This document shows positions 1 to 11,223 of a stretch of 64,000 bases of DNA, piece by piece; position 1 is the first letter of the stretch, and each line of letters starts with the position of its first letter. The notes under the pieces are model-generated. The model was not told the origin of the DNA, made no database searches, and saw only the letters and a list, made by a program, of their open reading frames with translations. The stretch lies in contig NC_058520.1 of the NCBI RefSeq assembly GCF_904849725.1, positions 537,530,083 through 537,594,082 on the forward strand. Reading direction: 5' to 3'. The position numbers were made by a program, and so were the translations under genes. Source of the stretch: Hordeum vulgare subsp. vulgare. Taxonomy: Eukaryota > Streptophyta > Magnoliopsida > Poales > Poaceae.

Positions 1-418
1 CTTTGCTATTAATTGATATTGAGTATGACTGTGACTGGATCTTCTTTGCCATGAATTACAATGTTCAGTCAGCCCTTGGTCTTTGAAGGTACTCTGCATT
101 TATGTTTTGCGGTCTCCGAAAGAGCTAGCGAGATACCATATGTTCATATTCCTTCATGATTGTTTTGATTGAAGTGTTGACGTTTGAAACTTCTTATTAT
201 TGCTCGCTAGTTGATTATGCCATTGATATGAGTTCCTCTTGAGACCTAAATGTCATTGCTTATGTGGTTAGCTTATGATCTTGCTGAAAATCTGAATATG
301 AGTTAGACATAATTGCAACAACAAGATTAAACAGAGTTCGTAAAAGTTTTTCTTTTGTCTCTTTCAGTTTGTCAACTGAATTGCTTCAGGACAAGCAAGG
401 CTTTAAGCTTGGGGGAGT
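1..418 (+). mobile_element. Element A: 3' internal end of an Athila-type Gypsy element
   Basis: This non-coding stretch closely matches the 3' internal region of element N1 at about 27390-27804, including the wording around GTTTTGCGGTCTC. It ends in the polypurine tract AAGCTTGGGGGAG (405-417) directly before an LTR start at 419. It is therefore the last part of the internal region of a plus-strand Gypsy element whose body lies left of the window. No coding sequence is visible. Lineage is inferred from similarity to N1. Confidence 0.85.
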
Positions 419-1425
419 TGATACGTCTCCATCGTATCTACTTTCCCAAACTCTTTTGCCATTGTTTTAGACTCTAACCCAGACTAACGTTGTTTTCAGC
501 ATAATTGCCATGGTGTTGTTTTTGCGTAGAAATAGAAGTTCTCGGAATGACCTAAAAATTTACGAGGATTTTTGTGGAATATATAAAAAATACTGGCGCA
601 AGAATCAACCGGAGGCGTGGAGCGAGGAGCCCACAAGCCCAGGAGGCACCCCCCTGGCCACGCCTAGCAGGCTTGTGGGGCCCTCAGGGCTCCGTCGCCT
701 CCAACTCAACCTCTATTTAGTCCCTTTCGTCCGGAAAAAAATCAAGGAGGAAGAGTTCATCGCGTTTTACGATACGGAGGCGCCGCCACCACCTGTTCTT
801 CCTCTGGAGGGTAGATCTGGAGTCCGTTCTGGGCTCCGGAGAGGGGAGATCGTCGCCATCATCATTACCAACCTTCCTTCATCGCCAATTCCAGGATGCT
901 CTTCACCGTTCGTGAGTAATCTCATCGTAGCCTTGCTAGACGGTGATGGGTTGGATGAGATCTATCATGTAATCGAGTTAGTTTTGATGGGGATTGATCC
1001 CTAGTATCCACTATGTTCTGAGATTGATGTTGCTACTACTTTGCCTTGCTTAATGCTTGTCACTAGGGCCCGAGTGCCATGATTTCAGATCTGAACCTAT
1101 TATGTTCTCGTCAATATATGTGTGTTCTTGATCCTATCTTGCAAGTTGTAGTCACCTACTATGCATTATGACCCGGCAACCCCGGAGTGACTATAGCCGG
1201 AACCACTCCCGGAGATGACCATAGTATGAGGAGTTGATGTATTCACTAAGTGCTAATGCTTTGTCCCGGTTCTCTATTAAAAGGAGAACCTTAATATCCC
1301 ATTGTTTCCATTAAGGACCCCGCTGCCACGGGAGGGATGGACAATAGATGTCATACAAGTTCTTTTCCCTAAGCACGTATGATTATATACGGAATACATG
1401 CCTACATTACATTGACGAACTGGAG

Positions 1426-1439
1426 CTAGTTACATATCT
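1426..1439 (+). repeat. Target-site duplication of LINE 1, left copy
   Basis: CTAGTTACATATCT lies immediately before the T-run (the antisense poly-A tail) of the LINE. It is repeated exactly at 8640-8653. A 14-bp duplication is normal for target-primed reverse transcription of L1-type LINEs. Confidence 0.93.
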
Positions 1440-1567
1440 TTTTTTTGACCGGCTACTGTAGGGAAAACACCCCACAGCCTTTTATCTTTTATTCCCAAAT
1501 GCAAGAGTTATATGTACAAGAAGAGGTTAGGATGTACAAGGGGGTTGGGGAGCTATGAATACAAACC

Positions 1568-4500
1568 TCAAGGAGGCAGAAAGGAAATCCATTTAAGGAG
1601 ATCATCCCTGAAACTAGCCTTAATCCCATGAGCTAACAGGGAAATGTCATGAATAAAGCTGGATCTCCATTTCCTGAATCTCGGGTGCTCCTGGTTGAAC
1701 ACCTTGGCATTTCTGATAGTCCAGATGTTCCAACATGCAGTGAACACTACCTCGGCAAAAAAGGGGTACTGGAAGTCTCTCTTGGCAGCCAAAGCAGAGC
1801 TCCGCATGGATTGACCCTGCCATGTGATCTGTAGGTAGGTCCATACCCTGATGCTGAAAAGACAGTTGAAGAATAGGTGATCTCTATCCTCTTTAACTCT
1901 GGTATGGCATAATGCACAAAGGTTGGAGTCTGAAACATTCCACTGGCACCTTTCAAGCATGTCCTGGGTGTTGAGCCTATCCATGATTAGCATCCAGGCA
2001 AACATCTTGATCTTCATTGTACAACAGCTCTTCCAGATCCAGTTCAGTAAAGGATTTGGAGTAATAGTGCTATGGATATGAGTATAGTATATCTTCGCCG
2101 TGTAGGCCTTAGCATCCTTACCCCATACCCATATATCAGGAGCCTGGGGATTCAGCACCAGATCTTGAAGCAAGGAGTTGACAGAAAGTAGCTCCTGGTA
2201 AGCCTGAGCAAAGAGTGGTAGATGGAACATATTGAGCATACTTTCATCATGAAAGGCCTTGAAAACCTCCTCAGCTGCGCAGAAAGGGTCAGTAACAAAG
2301 GAGAAAAGCCTTTGGAATCTAGCAGCCAAAGGCCTAGTAGAATTTCCAACCAACCAGGAGTCGGGCCAAAACAGGAAAGTGTCACCCTTGTTTGGCTGAA
2401 CATATGTAACTGATCTGAACTTGTCAAGCCTTTTGCAGATGTCCTTCCACCAAAATGAGCCACAAAGAGCAGTTCCCTGAGGGACTGTGTTATGGTAGTA
2501 AGTGTTCCAGATTAAGTGAACCCATGGGATATCAGCCTTATTCGGAAATTTGTCAACGTTCTTGAGCAACAGGGCTTCATTCTGGATTGCTAGATTCATA
2601 ATGCCTAAACCCCTTTATGTTTGGGTCTGCACACCAGATTCCAGGCAGCAAGGGAGGGTGCATGATCTTGACCATTTTTCCTCCAGAGGCATTGCCTTTG
2701 AATCCTTTCAAGCTGTTTGAGTATGCCTGGTGGAATATCCAAACTACATAGAAAGAAGATTGGAACAGAGGACAGTGCTGAGTTTAAATACTGCAACCTT
2801 CCCCCCTGGGCCAGGAAGGATGAACTAGCACTTAGTCTTCTCTCCATGTTGTCAACCAGAGGCATGAGATCAATAATTCTTGGTTTAGTTGTCCCAACTG
2901 GAAGCCCAAGGTATGTGAAGGGTAATGATCCTACCTTACAGCCAATGGAGTCAGCAAGGGCTTGGAGATGCTCTTGAGAAATGTTGATAGGCAGGAGGGC
3001 AGACTTATGATAATTTACTTGGAGCCTAGTGGATTGGGAGAAGAGAAAGAGCATTTTCTTGAACTAAAGTAGTTGAGTTTCTTCAGCAGGGAGGATGATA
3101 AGGGTATCATCAGCATATTGGACTATAGGGAAATCCTTATAATGGCAAGGGATGGGCAGTTGAATCAGTCCATCCACCAGCATCTTGTTAACCATGGTCT
3201 GCAAAAAGTTTGCAGCAATTGCAAAAAGCAGTGGGGACATGGGATCTCCCTGCCTGACCCCTTTCCTGCACATGAATTTCCTTCCAGGCACTCCATTGAC
3301 CAAGACAGAGGAAGATCCAAAAGTGAGGAGTTGTTGTACCCAAAGTATCCATTTGTCATTGAATCCTTTGTGCTTGAGAATCTGAAAGATAAACTCATGT
3401 TCCATAGAATCAAAAGTCTTTTCAAAGTCCAGCTTGAGGATAACTATAGGCTTTTTGGATTGATGACATTGATGCAGGTATTCAAGAGTCCAACCAACAC
3501 AATCTTGTATGGTTCTAGACTTGATAAAGCTATACTGATTATTGTGAATACACTTCATGATCTGCAACTGCGATCTGTTGGCTATCATCTTAGACAAAAA
3601 CTTGAGGCCTATCCCAGTGAGGGAGATAGGTCTGTAGTCTCCCACTGGCTCAGGTGATCTCTTTTTGGAAATCAGAGTAATATAAGAATAATTCATGTTC
3701 TCCAGCTTAGCAGTACCAGCATGGAAGGCAGCAGGAAGTCTATAAAACTCAGGACAAATAATAGACCAGCATTTCTTAAAGAATAGGCCATTAAAGCCAT
3801 CAAGTCCACGAGCTTTGTCAATTGGCATTTCCTGAACAGTTTTATCCATTTTAGACTTAGAAAAAGGTTGTGTGAGAACATCAAGACCATCCACCTTCTG
3901 GATCAGAGACTGTAGATCAAAGGCCATGTTAATTCCAAGGGAAGTTCTCATTCTATCCTTGAAGGATGCCCAGAAACACCCAGCAATTTGGTCATGATCA
4001 GATATAACAGATCCATCATTTAACTTAAGAGAAGCAATGGAGTTCCTCCTATATCTCTCAGTTGCCATAGCATGGAAAAATTTTGTGTTTTCCTCACCTA
4101 CTTTGACAAATCTGATAGTGGATCTCTTTTTCCAGTACAGGAACTGAAGGTGCCGGAGGTGTTCCAGGTGCAACTTTACAATGCTCCTGAAGTTGGCTTC
4201 AGGTCTGAATAGAGGCCTTAATTCCTCAAGTTTATCCAAACATAACACAGCTTGGTTGCATCGAGAGATGAAAATTTTCAGTTGGGACAAGTTTGTCTGC
4301 CATCTCTTCAGAGCCTGCCTGAGATGTTTCAACTTATCCATAATGATGGCAGTAATGTGAGCCTTCTTAGAAGGAATAACCCGTGACTTTTGGACACAAT
4401 CCATGAATCCCTCCATTTCAACCCAGTAGTTCTCAAATCGAAAGAGGTTGCACTTAGGGATGGAGGTGTTGACAGTAACCACACATGGAACATGATCAGA

Positions 4501-5190
4501 AGCTGTTTTTGCAAGGGGGAGCACTTGTGTAAGAGGGTATGTAGAGATCCAATTGGCAGATGTGAAGAACCAGTCAAGTTGCTCAAGAAGGGGGGAATCT
4601 TGCACATTGGACCAAGTGAACGATCTGCCCTTAATGGGTAGTTCCACTAAACCAAGATGACCAATGATCTCATTGAAGATGAACATATCGTTTACATCAG
4701 CCCCAGGGAGGTTTCTGTTATCAGGTGATCGAATGAAACTAAAGTCTCCAAGTAGCAACCAGTTAGCATCAGCAGGTATATGAAGATTATACAGTCAGCT
4801 AACAAAGAGATCTCTAGCTTCACCCTGACAAGGACCATAGACATTTACTAAAGTCCAGCATTCTCCAGTATGATTTCATGTGAATGAGATGATCAATCCA
4901 AAAGGTGTGCACTCCACTAAAGCACCAGTAAGAATACATGAGTTCCAGAGTGTTATAAGGCCCCCGGATGCTCCCCGGGAAGGGGAGTAAGCAAATTGAT
5001 CAAAACGTTTAGGACAGAAACACTTGACTGTCCGGAAATCAATGGACTGCATTTTAGTTTCTTTCAAGCACACTACAGTAGCCAGGCTCTCATCAATCTT
5101 GTTACGAACCGCGCGTTGCCTATGATCAGAATTTAGGCCACGAACATTCTAACAAAGAACATGCCAACTTCTCGTAGAACGACTATCCAT
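1568..5190 (-). pseudogene. LINE 1 ORF2 (endonuclease-reverse transcriptase), broken
   Basis: Reading on the minus strand, one frame runs from ATG at 5190 to about 2605 and a second from there to 1568. The N-terminal part (5190-4560) is an exonuclease-endonuclease-phosphatase domain: CLKETKMQ near the start and LLGDFSFIR at about 4755. Reverse transcriptase follows, with ISLTGIGLKFLSKMIANR, GVRQGDPMSPLLF and the catalytic YADD at 3106-3117. The C-terminal part has a zf-RVT pattern (CALC...HLFFNC). The family nicks target DNA and copies its RNA onto it. Breaks seen: in-frame stops in the early endonuclease (near 5150, at 4876-4878 and near 4788), a TAG at 3064-3066 just after YADD, and a frameshift at a short C-run (2610-2613 on plus). 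Length is otherwise normal for plant L1 ORF2. Confidence 0.92.
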
Positions 5191-5324
5191 AGAAAGATAT
5201 ACATAAGGCAAAAGCAGGGATATGTAATAACCCTTGCAATCGAGGTTCAGTTAGCCATAAAACAGAGCAAACAGTAGTTTGACGAAACATGGAGCCGGTA
5301 CAGCAGATATATAACATAAATGGA

Positions 5325-8300
5325 CTAAACATCTACAGATGATGGTTTGAGATCAGCTGGATCTACCATAAGACGATCCACGGTTAGCTTCTCACGAGCG
5401 ATGCCCAGCTGCTGACCGACAGCCTGAATCACTGGGATAGGAGTGGCAGGAGGAATCTATTCATCTTGAGCAGCAGACTCATGCGCCGGAGAAGGCATGG
5501 GCTTGGCTTTGGGCTTCCGCTTCTTTGGGATGTGCGCTGGCAGCTCCTGCAACACAGGCTTGAAGCCATCCCTCTTGTTGGAGCCTCGAGTGCATCGGCG
5601 AACAGAGGAGTCGACAACAGGCGTGGCCTTCTTACGGGCCCCTCTCTTCGTTGCCGTCGGTGATTGGAAGGAAAATGATTCCTCAGCAGATGAAGAGGGG
5701 CTAACAAGGATTACCTCTGCCGAAGAAAGTGGAGTGCATTCTGGCGTTGTTGGCTCCACCACTTAGTCAGAGCTATCAAAGGCCACCGTCCAAGACCGCT
5801 TGGGAATCATAATGGGTGTCGCCATTGGCATCTGCAGCTGGCGAGGGACATGCATGGTGCTGGCTGCCCCCATGAGTGCTTCAAAAGATCGGGACCAGGA
5901 AAGAACTGGCGGTAGAGGAGGCTCGTAAAAAACCCTGACAGTCCCAACAAAGATATTCTCAGACTGAACCTGCGGGGGCTTGCATGGTACAATCGCTAGG
6001 GGATTGTTGTGAGGCGCCTCGTCCTCCACCGGGACGTCTTCCTCCGGCTCAGCAGCGTCAGCTTGGATATCAGCCGCCTCCTCGGCATCAGGGGCAGCAG
6101 GGTTAGCGGTCACCATCACAGCCATATTGGGAACAGGGGGAGCAGGGTCAGTGGTGACCTCATCGATGTTACCCTGGGGCTGTGGGTCTAAGTCCACCAG
6201 TTCATGAACCGAGTCCGAAGAAGAGGGACTGGACTGATCAATCATCATGGACTCCTGGTCTTGTGCCAGAGCAGCAGGTTGCGCTTCTGGGGCCGCCTCA
6301 GGCTCCCATCCTCCTCCATCAGCAGCAGCAGCTGGTTGCCCCCAGCCCCCTAATCAGCAGCATCAGGTACTATCGGCTCAGGTTCAGGGGGGTGGCACAG
6401 CATTCCATCCCAGAGCAGGGTACGGGGGCAGTGCAAATAGCAGGTTGTCTTTGACAAGCTGGCCGGGAAGCGGATGGGGGTTGCCATTGAGGGGCATTGG
6501 ATCTTCATCGTGGGGCATCAGCTCAGTAGGCGCCGCCCCCAGGATGTAAACAGGTGCAGACCAAGACACCTTCGCACCACCCCAAGCAGCATACTCTAAA
6601 AAGTTGATACTGCAAGGTACTAGACAATCATCTGGAAAAGAGGCAAACACGATGGAGCGAACCAAGTAGGGATCATCGCTGACCCAATGATGGAACTCTC
6701 CGAAAGTGTTGACTGCAGCCCGGAGGTCGTTGGTGTTGCGGAAATCCAGAGGGACTCCCAGGAGCATCAGACACCCCTGTCGAAAACCCTCTTGGCCTCT
6801 AAAGCCTACTCCTTCATTGTGGCGCATGAAGCGAACTACAGTGTTGAGCGCCAATGCCTGTGGAACCATCTGGACAGCAGCAAAGCTTTCGGCCGCATCT
6901 CGAAGTTCGAACAGCCCCACGCCCTCGATCCATGGCTGTGTTGATCGAACATGAAGACCCCTATGATGAAGAAGAGCGACCACCTCTTGCCATACCTGGA
7001 CCATGATATCTGCCGGAGGTGCAGGAGCACCTCTGCAATGACGAACTGCTCATGACGCCTGGTGATTAGGATGGCAGGCGTGGTGTAGGTCCGAGGTAGC
7101 CGGTCGGGACCGCCGTCGATGATGTTGTGTCCCGGCGGGAGGAAGCGCTCCGGATCAAGCTCAAAGTTCTCCATTGTGGTAGGAGGCGGCGGGGTGGGAG
7201 GCGGTGTCTCAGAGGGAGTTCGGGGATGTGACGGCGATGAGACAGGGAGGAACTGTGTTGCATGTGGTGCGGTTTCTCCAAGAGTATCGGCAGTTCCCGA
7301 GATATCAGCGACAGGGGAGGTGATGGGTCTTTGTCCTTTCCAAGTAAGACAATTATTACGCATAAAGGAAGCGCATCTAGATCGTGTGTGGCCCACGTCT
7401 CTGTCAGCGCATCCAGGCGAAGCCGTGCAGTTGGCAGCTAGATGTCCCCGAGAGTTGCAAATAGAGCAAGAGAAAATATGTGTAACCATGCCATTAATAA
7501 GCTCATCAAAGGCCAGATGGGCTTCTTGTGAGGAGGGAATATCCATCTTAGTATTGGACTCAGGCCCAGGTGAAGAAGTAACCTCGGAAGGTTCATTAAT
7601 GAGCGTAGAAGTCGGCCCAGTATCCAAACTTTCTGCCGAAGTTTGATTCTTAGAATTTGAAACCCCATGAATCTCGGCGGGATCAGTTGTAGCTCCGTCA
7701 GACAAGGGAGAATTTCTGTTACACTTGGTAATTTGAAAATCAGGCCCGGGAGATGATTCATGTCAAGAAACAGTACCAAACATAATATGCGGCGCTGCCG
7801 CCGTCCACCGGAGTTCAGCCGGCAGTGGCGCATAAATGATGACACGTTCGGGAGAAGGCACGGCATAACCGGCTTGTTCAAGCGTGAGGAGCTCCTCATG
7901 AGAAACCGGACATCTATAACCCTTGCAAACCTCATATTGCTCGAGGGATGCGAATGATAGCTTCTTACGAACAGATGATCCAGATTTGAGAGAGGATTTG
8001 AGAGGTCTGGAATGCATTGCCATCAGACCTAGTGCGGCTCTCCTCTTGGATGGACTCACAATAATCCATTCAGCATCACATTGTTTCTTCCATATAGAAA
8101 ATTCCCGGCGACAATTAGGACCGCCATTACCCCATAGATGGAAGAAGCACTTAAAATTTGAACACTTATATGAACGAAAATCCAGAATATGAAAGCCAGC
8201 TTGCATGCAGGACACTTTGAAAGAGAAAACCAAGTCTGTAATCTGAGAGACACGAAACTCAATGGCAGAGCCCCAAATCGCAGATTCCAGCGCTGCAGCG

Positions 8301-8473
8301 ACAGTATCCTCAGATAGACGGAAAACATGACGACCAAAAGAAACCACCATGATGAATGGGCAGCGGTGCTTCATAGGGTGCACCGTAACGCCAGAATGAT
8401 GATAAACATCAACGGCAAAGGCCAGACCAGGAGAAAAGTCCAGATCCAACGTGGAACCACCCATGCAAGCCAT
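5325..8473 (-). pseudogene. LINE 1 ORF1 (RNA-binding, CCHC zinc knuckle), broken
   Basis: A minus-strand frame starts with ATG at 8473, continues to about 7005, shifts frame, and runs on to a stop near 5325, about 135 bp before ORF2. A CX2CX4HX4C zinc knuckle (CSICNSRGHLAANC) lies at about 7425-7470, as expected for the nucleic-acid-binding ORF1 of plant L1 elements. The C-terminal third is rich in Pro, Ala and acidic residues and ends in a Lys/Arg-rich patch (KKRKPKAKP). In-frame stops occur near 7760, 6384, 6249, 5763 and 5457. A start at 8473 is chosen because it is the first ATG of the conserved frame; two ATGs lie just upstream in other frames. Assignment rests on the zinc knuckle and position; no specific ORF1 subfamily is claimed. 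Confidence 0.82.
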
Positions 8474-8639
8474 GCATGACCACGTGAGGAGGGTCGGGAA
8501 GGTTCACCTGAGTAGATGAACGGAGAGGAAGGAGCAAACGCCGGCTAGAAATCCAGATCGCCATGGGGTCGCCGAGGTGGGAGGTGGGAGGTGGGAGTCG
8601 CCATCATAGCCATGTTACTAATACTTGTGATCTACGTTG

Positions 8640-8653
8640 CTAGTTACATATCT
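8640..8653 (+). repeat. Target-site duplication of LINE 1, right copy
   Basis: Exact copy of the 14-mer at 1426-1439. The LTR of element A resumes directly after it. Confidence 0.93.
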
Positions 8654-9018
8654 CTTTGTGTCATAACTGTTGCATGATGAATGTCATTCGGCATAATTAT
8701 CCATCACCTATCCAATGCCTACGAGTTTTTCTATTGGTCCTTGCTATGTTACTTTGCTACTACTGCTGTCACCGCTGCTATTGTTACCGCTACTGTTGTC
8801 ATTGCTGCTATTGTTACCGTTGCTACTGTTGCTGTCACACTACTTTGCTACTCATACTTCGCTACAGATACTAAGTCTTTCAGGTGTGGTTGAATTGACA
8901 ACTCAACTGCTAATCCTCGAGAATATTCTTTGGCTTCCCCTTGTGTCGAATTAACAAATTTGGGTTGAATAATCTACCCTCGAAAACTGTTGCGATGCCC
9001 TATACTTGTGGGTTATCA

Positions 9019-10288
9019 GCGGCACAACCACGTGGGAATCCACCCGCCTAACACCTATTCATCAGTGTTCCCAGTAACATGGTCAAGTAACTGTGTGGTT
9101 GTAACATCAGGGGGGAATCCGAGGCATCGCCATCGTTGGATCCCGGATGATGTAACAATCAAGGTGGACTTATAGGAATCACCCTCGAGGGTCCCACACT
9201 TGAGGGGTTGCACGACAGAGGAATCGTCGGGAATGGTGAAAGAGGAATCACCCTCGATAACCACGACCGACTAGTTGTACTACAGAGATATCATCAGGAG
9301 TACTTCGCGAGGTGTCACCCTCGGTACCCGATAGTATCTCTGTAGTGTCGCAGAACTAAGGGGGGTGTAAGTGATGTGTCGGGTCTGGCTCGTCGATCAG
9401 GGATCGAGAGTCGACAATTAAGTGGGGCAACTGAACTAAGGGGTCACAGGGGATGACTGCTCCACCTATACTAAATAGTTTAAGGTGCAGGTACTGAAAG
9501 TAGCAGTTCATCAAAATTAGGCTTTGCATCAGATATAGGAGCTAGCTACAACAGTAGCAAAATACTAATGCAAGCATGAGGGAGAAAGAATATGCAATAT
9601 AGGGATGATCAAGGGGGTTTGCTTGCCTTGTTGCTCTGCGGCAAAGGGCTGGTCGTCGGGGGCGTAGATGTACCCGGCAGCAGCGTCAGTCTCGGGGTCT
9701 ACCGGTAAGAAGAGGGGGGAGAAACAAATAAATAATAGCAACAGGTGCAACACTAAGCATGACATGGCAAGATGCAGGCTAGGTATGAGCTAACGCAGTA
9801 ACATCTGTCATAGACGGGTCGGGAAAATACAAGATGATATTTCCCGGGTCTTTGGCTAGTGCCGGTCAGACTGAAAACGATGGAAAAGTTCCACGTTTGC
9901 TATGCTGGGACGCGTGACAAACGAATGGACAGCGTATACTGGTTCGTCTCGTTCTGCTGATCAACTTTCATGTTGAAAATATTTTGATCTGACTTACGGT
10001 TCATTTTATATAAATTTTTAAAGTTTTATTAATATTTAGGAATTAAAAACAGATTTTAATTAATTCAACTAATTCTATTATGACATCAGCATGATGTCAT
10101 GCTGACATCAGTACTTGACTGGTCAACTGACCAGTGGGTCCCATGTCTCATAGACACAGTTCATTAATTAGGTTAAATATTAAATAATCTGATTAATTAA
10201 ATGGGGGACCCACATGTCATACTCTAATAGGATAATTTAATTATCCTAATTAACAGATTATCTAATTAATCTATTTACTCTTAATCAT
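9019..10288 (-). mobile_element. E0 fragment 1: old LTR-element sequence, minus orientation
   Basis: This 1.27 kb piece lies between the LTR of element A and the 5' LTR of N1. No gene is recognised. Two short minus-strand frames (9055-9264 and 9565-9765) are open but resemble no family I know. The right half is AT-rich with the palindromic stretch GACATCAGCATGATGTCATG near 10082. It is continuous with the piece at 29466 once N1 is removed, because the N1 target duplication ATCAT joins them. Orientation is inferred from the E0 terminus at 47546. Family not identified; a long-LTR Gypsy element or LARD would fit. Confidence 0.6.
9279..9346. repeat. Inverted repeat (hairpin) in E0
   Basis: A 20-nt arm at 9279-9298 (ACTACAGAGATATCATCAGG) is repeated in inverse at 9327-9346 with about 17 of 20 positions pairing and a 28-nt loop. 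It is not at an element end. Function unknown. Confidence 0.75.
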
Positions 10289-11218
10289 TGATACGTCTCC
10301 ATCGTATCTACTTTTCCAAACTCTTTTGCCCTTGTTTTGGACTCTAATTTGCATGATTTGAATGGAACTAACCTGGACTGACGTTGTTTTCAGTAGAATT
10401 GCCTTGGTGTTGTTTTTGTGCAGAAATCAAAGTTCTCCAAATGTCCTGAAAATTTACGGAGATTATTTTTGGAAAATATGAAAAATACCTGCGCAAAGAT
10501 CCACCTGAAGGGGTGGGCCAGTGGGCCACAAAACCTCTAGCCGCCACCCCCCTGGTGGCGGTGGGCAAGCTTGTGGGGCTCACGTGGCTCTGCCGCCCCC
10601 AATCTCAGCTCTAAAATGTTCACTTTCGTCTCAAAAAAATAAAGAGAGAAGATTTCTTCGCGTTTGCGACACGGAGGCGCCACCACATCCTGTTCTTCAT
10701 CTGGAGGGCAGATGTGGAGTCCGTTTTGGGCTCCGGAGAGGGGAAATCGTCGCCATCGTCATCATCAACCTTCTTCCCTCTCCAATTCCATGAAGCTCTT
10801 CGTCGTTAGTGAGTAATCTATTCGTAGGCTCGCTGGGCGGTGATGAGTAGGATGAGATCTATCATGTAATCTAGTTAGTTTTGACGGGGATTGATCCCTA
10901 GTATCCACTATGTTCTGAGATTGATGTTGCTACTACTTTGCCATGCTTAATGCTTGTCACTAGGGCCCGAGTGCCATGATTTCAGATCTGAAATTATTAT
11001 GTTGTCACCAATATATGTGTGTTTTAGATCCGATCTTGCAAGTTGTAGTTACCTATTATGTGTTATGATCCAGCAACCCCGGAGTGACAATAACCGGAAC
11101 AACTCCCGATGATGACCATAGTTTCAGGAGTTCATGTGTTCACCAAGTGCTAATGCGTTGGTCCGGTTCTTTATTAAAAGGATAACCTTAATATCCCGTA
11201 GTTTCCTTTTGGACCCCG

Positions 11219-11223
11219 CTGCC
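11219..11223 (+). repeat. TSD CTGCC, left copy (Angela)
   Basis: CTGCC precedes TGTTGG at 11224 and follows the 3' LTR at 19845-19849. The uninterrupted site, CCCCGCTGCCATGGGAG, is visible in the N1 3' LTR near 28715-28731. Confidence 0.95.

Larger units (their letters stand above)
1440..8639 (-). mobile_element. LINE 1: near full-length L1-type retrotransposon
   Basis: A 7.2 kb minus-strand non-LTR element lies between 14-bp target duplications. The 3' end is at the left, with a short A tail seen as a T-run at 1439-1446. Two long degenerate reading frames follow in L1 order: ORF1 with a zinc knuckle (5325-8473), then ORF2 with endonuclease, reverse transcriptase and a C-terminal zf-RVT region (1568-5190). 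The 5' end includes about 165 bp upstream of ORF1. It sits inside the LTR of element A, so it is younger than A. Stops and frameshifts in both ORFs make it non-autonomous now. Confidence 0.93.
419..9018 (+). repeat. 3' LTR of element A, split by a LINE
   Basis: The LTR opens TGATACGTCTCC right after a polypurine tract and ends GTGGGTTATCA at 9018, giving TG...CA termini. It is interrupted at 1440-8639 by an antisense LINE with its target duplication; without that it is about 1.39 kb. Sequence on both sides of the break lines up with the N1 LTRs (the GGGAGGGATGGACAATAGATG block before it, the TGC/TAC-rich block after it). The 5 bases after the LTR (GCGGC, 9019-9023) should be its TSD; the partner copy is outside the window. 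Confidence 0.88.

Noticed and set aside
5457..5766. Small frames on the plus strand opposite LINE 1 ORF1
   Set aside because: Antisense shadows of the Lys/Arg- and Pro-rich ORF1 C-terminus.
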